From Lachnospiraceae bacterium (GTDB lineage: Bacteria; Bacillota; Clostridia; Lachnospirales; Lachnospiraceae), in contig SVEW01000025.1 of assembly GCA_015057205.1 (NCBI GenBank), forward strand, positions 1 through 20,437: 20,437 nt of DNA, in the 5' to 3' direction. Numbering within the stretch: the stretch's first letter is position 1; every line of letters begins with the position of its first letter. The translations under genes and the position numbers were made by a program. Positions 6,881 to 13,140 of the stretch are shown here, in pieces. The notes below the pieces were generated by a model. It made no database searches. It was not told where the DNA came from and was given only the letters and a program-made list of their open reading frames with translations.

Positions 6881-7666
6881 ATGGAGAATGCAATCGTTTT
6901 TCGTAAGGTAACGAAACGTTATAAACTTTATAAAGATGATAGACAGCGGCTGCATGCGGTTTTTAACAAGCGCATTAAGCCAACGATTAAGGAAGCCATT
7001 AGCGATATGTCTTTTGAAGTGAAAAAGGGAGACTCTGTGGCCTTATTCGGCCGGAACGGAGCAGGAAAATCTACGCTTCTGAAGATGATTACCGGAGTTA
7101 TTTACCCAACCAAAGGCGAAATTGAGGTAAATGGACGTGTAAGTGCGTTGCTTGAGCTGACTGCCGGATTTGATCCGGATTTTACCGGACGGGAGAATAT
7201 CTATTTTCGCGGTCAGTTAATGGGAATTTCCAATGATGAAATTAAAGAATTGGAAGAGGCAATCGTAGATTTTGCGGATATCGGTGACTATATGGATCAG
7301 CCGGTACGTACCTATTCCAGTGGTATGAAGGCACGTCTTGGGTTTGCCATTAATGCCAATGTGGAACCGGAGATTTTGATTGTAGATGAGGCTTTGAGCG
7401 TGGGCGATAAGGCATTTCGTCTGAAATGCAATCAGAAGATTCGCGAGATTCTTGCATCCGGCGAAGTGACATTCTTATTCGTAACCCATACAACGGAAGT
7501 TGCGAAAGACTTTTGCAATCGCGGTATGGTATTAAAGGACGGTAAGCTTATCTTTGATAGCAAAGTGGAAGAGGCTGCCGACTTTTATGAGGAAATGGTT
7601 GACCGCGAATTGGAAGAAGCCAAGAAAAAGAAGAAAAAGAAGAAAAAGACAATTATGCAAATGTAG
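6881..7666 (+). CDS. ABC exporter ATPase, TagH/Wzt type
   Basis: I choose the ATG at 6881, preceded by GAGGAAAG, over an in-frame GTG at 6869. The protein is 261 aa: Walker A GRNGAGKS (57-64), ENIYFRG (105-111) as in polysaccharide and teichoic-acid exporters, signature YSSGMKARLGF (145-155), Walker B ILIVDEALS (165-173) and the switch histidine H203. The family (TagH, Wzt, RfbB, KpsT) powers export of lipid-linked surface polymers with a two-domain ABC-2 permease. The permease expected to pair with it lies at the far end of the cluster (17395). The C-terminal carbohydrate-binding domain of long Wzt proteins is absent; the end is a nine-lysine tract followed by TIMQM. Confidence 0.93.
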   Translation: MENAIVFRKVTKRYKLYKDDRQRLHAVFNKRIKPTIKEAISDMSFEVKKGDSVALFGRNGAGKSTLLKMITGVIYPTKGEIEVNGRVSALLELTAGFDPDFTGRENIYFRGQLMGISNDEIKELEEAIVDFADIGDYMDQPVRTYSSGMKARLGFAINANVEPEILIVDEALSVGDKAFRLKCNQKIREILASGEVTFLFVTHTTEVAKDFCNRGMVLKDGKLIFDSKVEEAADFYEEMVDRELEEAKKKKKKKKKTIMQM

Positions 7667-7690
7667 GGTGGGCCAATGGTTCACCCTTTT
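7666..7690 (+). terminator. Hairpin with T run inside the cluster (attenuator-like)
   Basis: GGGTGGGCC (7666-7674) pairs with GGTTCACCC (7678-7686), nine pairs including two G-U, around a three-base loop, followed by TTTT. The stop codon of the ABC ATPase overlaps the foot of the stem. It could partly terminate or stabilise the upstream message and so set the ATPase level apart from the downstream genes. Confidence 0.5.
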
Positions 7691-7707
7691 GTGGGAGATA
7701 TAGGTAA

Positions 7708-8820
7708 ATGAAGGTGTTGTTGGTAAACGTCGGTAAAGCAGTGATGGCTGTGATTTATGGAATCTGTAAATTGTTTCCGGCAAAAAAGAAAAAGGTAGTA
7801 TTTCTGAGCAGACAGTCGGATGAATTATCCCTTGATTTTCGTTTGCTTGCCGAAGAATTAGTAAAACAGGAGCCGAAGGTACAGATTGTATCCATTTGCA
7901 ATCGGTTGGATGATGCGAAGAAAGGGATGCTTGGGTTTGCCTGGGATACACTACGTAGTATGGGACATTTGGCAACGGCTCGCGTGTGTGTGTTGGATGC
8001 TTATTGGCCGGCGGTGTCGCTTTTGCACCATAAGAAATCGTTGACGGTCATACAGATGTGGCATGCCATCGGGAAAATTAAACAGTCCGGATATCAGACC
8101 CTTGATAAAGAGTCCGGACGAAGCAAAAAGACGGCGGAAGTTTTGAAAATGCACCGCGGATATGATATGATTATTGCTGGAGGCAAAGCATTCAATTCGT
8201 TTTATTGCGCATCCTTTGACACGACAGAAGACAAGTTACGTAATATTGGATTGCCGCGGATTGATTTTTTACTGAATACACGGGAAGTAAACCGTAAGAA
8301 AGCCTTCGCGGCCTATCCGGAACTGTCGGAGAAGACAGTGATTTTGTACGCACCTACCTTTCGGAGAAATATTGATTTGGATTGGGAGCCATTGCTTGAC
8401 GGAATTGATTTTTCGAAGTACGCTTTTATTTTAAAAAGTCATCCAAATCAGCAATTGTCCTGTCATCGACCAGAGGTGTTAAGCTGTCCGGAACTGTCGG
8501 CGGTAGAGCTTTTGGCTGTATGCGATTATTTGATTACGGATTATTCCGCCATTGCGTTAGAAGGTGCGGTTTTAAATAAAAAAACGTACTATTATTTATA
8601 CGATTATGAGGAATATACTACGAAGAACGGAATCAATGTGAATCCGTTTGAATCCATGCCGGGATGCGCTTTTAAGGATGGAAAAGCGTTGATAAAAGCA
8701 TTGATGCAAGAGGCCTATCCTCAGGAAGTATTGGATGCATATCGAAAGAATTACCTGCCGGAAGGCATTGGACATTGTACAGAGAACCTGGCACGTTTGG
8801 TAAAGGAGAATTTAGAATAG
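7708..8820 (+). CDS. CDP-glycerol phosphotransferase family protein (TagB/TagF-like)
   Basis: 370-aa protein of the CDP-glycerol:polyol-phosphate transferase family, which adds glycerol-phosphate, ribitol-phosphate or similar units from CDP-alditols to wall teichoic acid chains or linkers. Motifs: WHAIGK at 118-123 with the family's conserved histidine H119, LRNIGLPRIDFL near 177-188, YAPTFRR at 214-220, KSHP with H245, and ITDYSAIALEG near 276-286. It has the size of a single-domain TagB-like primase, shorter than TagF polymerases. The N-terminal hydrophobic/basic stretch (residues 1-28) suits membrane association. Whether it primes or extends a chain, and with which CDP-alditol, cannot be told from the sequence; no TagD-like cytidylyltransferase of known type is adjacent. 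Confidence 0.88.
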   Translation: MKVLLVNVGKAVMAVIYGICKLFPAKKKKVVFLSRQSDELSLDFRLLAEELVKQEPKVQIVSICNRLDDAKKGMLGFAWDTLRSMGHLATARVCVLDAYWPAVSLLHHKKSLTVIQMWHAIGKIKQSGYQTLDKESGRSKKTAEVLKMHRGYDMIIAGGKAFNSFYCASFDTTEDKLRNIGLPRIDFLLNTREVNRKKAFAAYPELSEKTVILYAPTFRRNIDLDWEPLLDGIDFSKYAFILKSHPNQQLSCHRPEVLSCPELSAVELLAVCDYLITDYSAIALEGAVLNKKTYYYLYDYEEYTTKNGINVNPFESMPGCAFKDGKALIKALMQEAYPQEVLDAYRKNYLPEGIGHCTENLARLVKENLE

Positions 8821-8822
8821 TC

Positions 8823-9872
8823 ATGTATAAGTTTTTAAGAGTGTGTTTTAATAAGTTTCGATTATTTGTATTGTATTTTCGTAGGATTTTATTTGTAAAG
8901 AACCATTTTAAATGTTCTTTTTTAAAGAAGTTACGAGCAAATTTTGGCGGCGGATTCCTTGCAGATCAGTGGATGCTTTACGATTTCGATCACAACGATA
9001 AGCGACAGTATTTATCTGAGTTTGATTGGTATCGGTCCCGTTATATTAATGCGCCGTTTGATTTTCTTTTGAATAATAAGATTGCAGCGGCGGAGATTTT
9101 GAAGCAGTATGTGCGTGTGCCGGAAAGCTACATGATTAAGAACGGCGGATTTCTTACCAGTTTTGACAGTGAGGTTCGAACCTATGAAGAAGTGGTTACA
9201 CTTTTAAAAGAGAAAAAGACCTTGTTTATCAAGCCTTACGGTAAGGGCAAGGGTACCGGTGTAAATATTTTGCTTTATCAGGACGGCAAGATTTTGGTAG
9301 ACCGTGAAGTATACACACAAGAGCAGTTGATTACTTTTTTGAAAAACAGAGATGACTGGTTTATTAGCGAGTCTATTAAACAGCATGCCTATGCGGATAA
9401 ACTATACGATCAGACGGTAAATACTATTCGTATGATTACTCTGCGTGATCCGAAGACCAACCAGTTTAAGATTTTCTTTGCAGTACAGCGTATTGGTACA
9501 TCGGCAACGATTCCGGTTGATAACGGAAGCCGTGGCGGCCTTGTTTCCAAAATTGATTTGGATACCGGTATTTTAACGGAGGCACGTTGCCTTCACAATC
9601 GCAATGTGTACAAAGTGCATCCGGATTCCGGAGCGCCGATTGAAGGGGCGCAGATTCCGAATTGGGATAGCGTGAAGGAGCAGATGCTGACACTTACCAG
9701 AAAGTTCCCATACATGTATTTTATTGCATGGGACATTGTCATTGACAAGGATGGTGAAATCTGCATCATAGAAGCAAATACTTCTTCCGGCGTTAATATT
9801 ATTCAGTTGTGGGGCGGACAGCGAAATGACGAATTAGGCGATTTTTACCGTCACCACAAGGTGATTAAATAA
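8823..9872 (+). CDS. Sugar-transfer-associated ATP-grasp ligase
   Basis: The frame is open from 8775, but the ATG at 8823, two bases after the preceding stop, is the likely start; the AAAGGAG near 8802-8808 is rather far upstream. The 349-aa protein has the ATP-grasp fold of the ATPgrasp_ST (sugar-transfer associated) type: nucleotide lysine K137 with a glycine-rich loop (FIKPYGKGKGTG), ISESIKQH with E183, VNTIRM (199-204), the PVDNGSRGGL loop (231-240), HPDSGAPIEG (266-275) and metal ligands D304, E317 and N319 (IAWD...IIEANT). ATP-grasp ligases join a carboxylate, via an acyl-phosphate, to an amine or similar group. Its place after a TagB/F-like gene suggests tailoring of a surface polymer. 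Substrates unknown. Confidence 0.85.
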   Translation: MYKFLRVCFNKFRLFVLYFRRILFVKNHFKCSFLKKLRANFGGGFLADQWMLYDFDHNDKRQYLSEFDWYRSRYINAPFDFLLNNKIAAAEILKQYVRVPESYMIKNGGFLTSFDSEVRTYEEVVTLLKEKKTLFIKPYGKGKGTGVNILLYQDGKILVDREVYTQEQLITFLKNRDDWFISESIKQHAYADKLYDQTVNTIRMITLRDPKTNQFKIFFAVQRIGTSATIPVDNGSRGGLVSKIDLDTGILTEARCLHNRNVYKVHPDSGAPIEGAQIPNWDSVKEQMLTLTRKFPYMYFIAWDIVIDKDGEICIIEANTSSGVNIIQLWGGQRNDELGDFYRHHKVIK

Positions 9873-9883
9873 GGAGTTGTCGT

Positions 9884-10477
9884 ATGAGATACATTATTAT
9901 GGCCGATGGCAAAGGGAACCGTTGGAATAATTTTCATGATATGCCGAAACATTTTATTAAGTTTGGTGATGAGACGCTTTTGGAACGTACGGTGCGCCTG
10001 ATTCATGAACGGGAAAAGGAAGCTACGGTGTACATTACCAGTCATGACCCGCGTTATGAAGTAAAAGGGGCTACACGTTATGAGCCACTTAATAATGTTT
10101 TGGAAATAGACCGTTTTACAGAGGAATTAATAGACGATAATGTGTGCTTTTTATACGGAGATACATTTTATTCCGAAGAGGCCATGGATTTCATTGTAAG
10201 TACACAAGTTTCCGATATTTTATTCTTTGGAAATGAACGTTCCATTGTGGCTATCAAGGTAAAAGATGGTCGTTTGTTTAAACAGCATGTGGATTATGTG
10301 CGTCAGTTGTTTACGTATGGCGAGATTGATACATGCAAAGGATGGCAGGTGTACCAATCCTTCGTAGGGCTTCCCTACAATAAGAAGCAGATTGGTGAGA
10401 AATATATATACATCAAGGATCAGACCCGCGACTTTAATACACCGAGTGATTTAAAGGAAGAGGAGAGACAAGTATGA
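9884..10477 (+). CDS. Small GT-A-fold nucleotidyltransferase
   Basis: 197-aa cytoplasmic protein. The opening MRYIIMADGKGNRW...MPKHF holds the G-x-G-x-R loop (G9, G11, R13) and K22 of NTP-transferases; FLYGDTFY near residues 89-96 supplies a metal-binding aspartate, and the DFNTPSDL near the C-terminus matches the closing motif of MobA/GlmU/IspD-like enzymes. Such enzymes activate a sugar-phosphate, alditol-phosphate, phosphocholine or similar group as an NDP/CDP derivative. At under 200 aa it is shorter than most sugar nucleotidyltransferases. AAGGAG at 9871-9876 sets the start, and the end overlaps the next gene by ATGA. It may supply the activated unit for the neighbouring transferase, but the substrate is not determined. 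Confidence 0.75.
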   Translation: MRYIIMADGKGNRWNNFHDMPKHFIKFGDETLLERTVRLIHEREKEATVYITSHDPRYEVKGATRYEPLNNVLEIDRFTEELIDDNVCFLYGDTFYSEEAMDFIVSTQVSDILFFGNERSIVAIKVKDGRLFKQHVDYVRQLFTYGEIDTCKGWQVYQSFVGLPYNKKQIGEKYIYIKDQTRDFNTPSDLKEEERQV

Positions 10478-11679
10478 AAAAATTTTTAGCGTATGCGTTA
10501 AGTGCAACCATGGTTTTAGGTATGTTTGGCGCTGTGGGAGCTAAGAAGGCTCATGCAGAAGAGGAAAAAACCGTTTATGTGGCAAGTCATCTGATTAAGG
10601 TGCATACCGAAGATAATAGTAAATCCCCTGAGGAGATGATTCCATACAGAACCTGTTTGACGGATACCGGTGAGACGAATCCGTATGGTAAATGGAAAAA
10701 ATTGATTTACAACGGAAAGACGGTTTGGTGGTGGCCGGATGACGGAGAATTAAAAGAATCTTTGCCGGAAACCAATTACAAGGGAAACACAACCTATCAG
10801 ACCAAGGTATTAGAAACGGCGAAAAAGATTTATAGCGAATGGCCGACAGCTTACGGACACAATGCTTCTGATGGGAAGATGAAGAATGGTAAATACTATT
10901 TTGACTGTTCCGGATTTGTATCCTATGTAATGGATAAGGCTATGAGCAAGTATCTGCCGGTATACAATATTTCAGCAGATATTACGGAACTGTATAAGAC
11001 TACCAGTATTTACAATAAGGGCTTCGACGGAGAGTGTAAAGTAAAGACAGTGTGCAACGGTAAATTGGATATGGATAAGTTGCAACCGGGAGATGTGCTG
11101 TTTTTCAGCATAAACGGATATCGTGATCATTGCAGTCTTTATCTTGGCAATGGTGAAATGATGCACAGTACCCACAATTTTGATGGAAGTGTGCGTTTGA
11201 TGCCTGTAAAAGGATTTTATGAAGAACACTTTGTTGCAGCAAAACGTTACCTCCCAACTACAGTAAAAGCGGCGAATAAGAAGGCTTATGCAGCAGCATC
11301 TACCACAACGATTTATAAGAATTTCGGTGAGAATGCTAAGAAACTAACCAGTATTCGTCTAATGCAGCCACTAACCGTACTGTATACGGATAATGGAAAC
11401 TGGGCATATGTAAAGCTGGCCAATGGTAAAAAAGGTTATACGCTTTTGACCAATGTATGTACCAATCTTGCAGGCAAGGGAATCAGCTGTAGAGTAAGAA
11501 ATAACGGATTAAAACTTCTTGCCGGTAAATCCCAGAGCGCTAAGAGCATTACCTTGAATAAAGGGAAAAAAGTCAGCCTGCACGGTAAGAGTGGAAACTA
11601 CTATAAAGTAAAATACAACGGAAAATATTACTATATCTATACTCCAAAGAGTATTGCAGATAAATTGACAACATACTAA
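10474..11679 (+). CDS. Secreted NlpC/P60 peptidase with SH3-like C-terminus (first of two)
   Basis: 401-aa exported protein. The signal peptide covers residues 1-28 (KKFLAYALS...AHA, AxA cleavage). An SH3-like segment lies at about 30-95. The NlpC/P60 domain (about 105-262) has C145 (FDCSG), H219 (DHCSLYLGNG) and H231 (MMHS), the usual Cys-His-His triad with 12 residues between the histidines. The insert between Cys and first His is long (74 residues). Two SH3-like repeats rich in Y, K and G finish the protein (about 270-401, ending GKYYYIYTPKS). Family members cut D-Glu-mDAP (or Lys) bonds or other wall peptides. It overlaps the nucleotidyltransferase by four bases and is followed by a paralog. 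Confidence 0.9.
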   Translation: MKKFLAYALSATMVLGMFGAVGAKKAHAEEEKTVYVASHLIKVHTEDNSKSPEEMIPYRTCLTDTGETNPYGKWKKLIYNGKTVWWWPDDGELKESLPETNYKGNTTYQTKVLETAKKIYSEWPTAYGHNASDGKMKNGKYYFDCSGFVSYVMDKAMSKYLPVYNISADITELYKTTSIYNKGFDGECKVKTVCNGKLDMDKLQPGDVLFFSINGYRDHCSLYLGNGEMMHSTHNFDGSVRLMPVKGFYEEHFVAAKRYLPTTVKAANKKAYAAASTTTIYKNFGENAKKLTSIRLMQPLTVLYTDNGNWAYVKLANGKKGYTLLTNVCTNLAGKGISCRVRNNGLKLLAGKSQSAKSITLNKGKKVSLHGKSGNYYKVKYNGKYYYIYTPKSIADKLTTY

Positions 11680-11695
11680 TAAGGTGGTAAGTAAG

Positions 11696-13063
11696 GTGAA
11701 AGTAAGGAATTGGAGAATCGCATTTTTGGCACTTGTAATTTCCGGAGCACTTCTTTTAGAAAGTGCTCCGGTGTATGCAGTAACACCGGAAGAGAACGGT
11801 TATGTTACTGAGGAAGGAACAAACCCGGAACAACAGACAGAACAGACAACCGAACCGGAAGAACCGGAGGAGCCGGAAATTAATACGGTTACGATGAAGG
11901 TGTGTGTACGATCTGTTTCGCTGTATATGGAACCAAGCATTTATGCGGCAAGTGTGGCAGTGCCATATCGAGAGGAAATCGATGTAACGGATTACATTAT
12001 ACCAAATGTGGATATGGAATGGGTTATGGTATATTACCAGGGCAATACCTATTATATTCCGCGAAATCAGCAAAGCGAGAGTTTATCAGTTAGTATGCCG
12101 GAGCCGGCATTTCGTGGTAATACACCATATCAGCAAAGGGTTATGGATTTGCTGAAAGAAATTGTTGAGAATTGGAAAACCAGATACGGACATAATAGTT
12201 CTAATGGCGTGCCGGATAAGAAAAAAGTTTATACCTTTGACTGTTCCGGTTTGGCGGCGTATACAGCAAATAAGGCAATGCAGCCGTTTATGCCGGTATA
12301 TCGTTTATCTACCAGCATTGTAAGTTTGTATAATATGGATTTGATTTATAATGAAGGATATGAGAACGAACTAAGAGCGAAAACGGTTTGCCAGGGAACG
12401 TTAGAGGAATCCAAGTTAGAGCCGGGGGATGTACTTTTCTTCAATCTATATACGGAAGAAGACGGAACCCAAAGTGCAAAAGGATATAACCATTGTGGTA
12501 TATATATTGGCAATGGTGAGATGGTGCACAGCAGCCATTCTTTTGACGGGAAAGTGCGAATTATGCCGATTAACGGTATTTATGAGAAAAACTTCGTGTT
12601 GGCAAGACGGTATTTGCCGGAAAGCGTAAGTGCGTTAAATGAGCGTTATTATACCATTTTGACGGGAACCAAGATCTATAAAGAAAGAAGCACGGCATCT
12701 AAGGTTGCGGCGGTTATGCCAATTGAATCACCGGTGGATGTAATGTGTTTTGGCCCGGGCAAATGGGTTTATGTAAAAACAGGAACCGGAGTATGCGGTT
12801 TCGTTATGAAGAAAAATCTGTGCAGAAACTTCGCTGAACAGAATGTAATGTGCTATGTGCGGACGGTATCGCTGAAGTTGTGCCGTATATTTAGTTTGAA
12901 AAAAGAATATATGTGGATTTCCCGCGGTGATGTGGTTCAGTACGTCGGCCGTGTGGGAGCAAGTAATTATTATGAAGTTAGTTATGCCGGTCAACGGTAT
13001 TATGTTTACAGTAAAAACGGAATTAAGAAAAAGTTGAGCACCAGCGTTATCTATCCGGATTAA
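11696..13063 (+). CDS. Secreted NlpC/P60 peptidase, paralog of the preceding gene
   Basis: The frame opens at a GTG at 11684, but the GTG at 11696 is better placed, eight bases after AAGGTGG (11681-11687), and gives the expected signal peptide (KVRNWRIAFLALV...VYA, cleavage near residue 28). A Pro/Glu-rich acidic linker (about 40-62) follows, then an SH3-like segment (65-122) and the NlpC/P60 domain with C183 (FDCSG), H266 (NHCGIYIGNG) and H278 (MVHSS), again with 12 residues between the histidines. A C-terminal SH3-like pair spans about 310-455. It shares the block before the cysteine (RYGHNSSNG against the first paralog's AYGHNASDG) and the RYLP end of the domain, so the two arose by tandem duplication and diverged. 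The acidic linker is unique to this copy. Confidence 0.9.
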   Translation: MKVRNWRIAFLALVISGALLLESAPVYAVTPEENGYVTEEGTNPEQQTEQTTEPEEPEEPEINTVTMKVCVRSVSLYMEPSIYAASVAVPYREEIDVTDYIIPNVDMEWVMVYYQGNTYYIPRNQQSESLSVSMPEPAFRGNTPYQQRVMDLLKEIVENWKTRYGHNSSNGVPDKKKVYTFDCSGLAAYTANKAMQPFMPVYRLSTSIVSLYNMDLIYNEGYENELRAKTVCQGTLEESKLEPGDVLFFNLYTEEDGTQSAKGYNHCGIYIGNGEMVHSSHSFDGKVRIMPINGIYEKNFVLARRYLPESVSALNERYYTILTGTKIYKERSTASKVAAVMPIESPVDVMCFGPGKWVYVKTGTGVCGFVMKKNLCRNFAEQNVMCYVRTVSLKLCRIFSLKKEYMWISRGDVVQYVGRVGASNYYEVSYAGQRYYVYSKNGIKKKLSTSVIYPD

Positions 13064-13072
13064 AAGTTTTGC

Positions 13073-13120
13073 TTTTCAATCGGGATAAAGTGTGGTAAAA
13101 TTTATAGATTGTAAAAGCAA
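13073..13120 (+). promoter_or_regulatory. Internal promoter and inverted repeat before the 967-aa protein
   Basis: TAAAAT (13096-13101) with TGG before it forms an extended -10; a weak -35, TTTTCA (13073-13078), lies 17 bases upstream. TTGCTTTT (13069-13076) and AAAAGCAA (13113-13120) make an 8-bp inverted repeat that straddles the promoter. The 77-base gap is one of the widest between genes inside the cluster, which supports an internal transcription start. Confidence 0.45.
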
Positions 13121-13140
13121 GAACTAAAGGAGTGAAAAAT

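Noticed and set aside
8775..8822. 16-codon N-terminal extension of the first ATP-grasp gene
   Set aside because: It overlaps the end of the TagB/F-like gene, lacks a ribosome site for the ATG at 8775, and the ATG at 8823 directly after the upstream stop gives a typical N-terminus.
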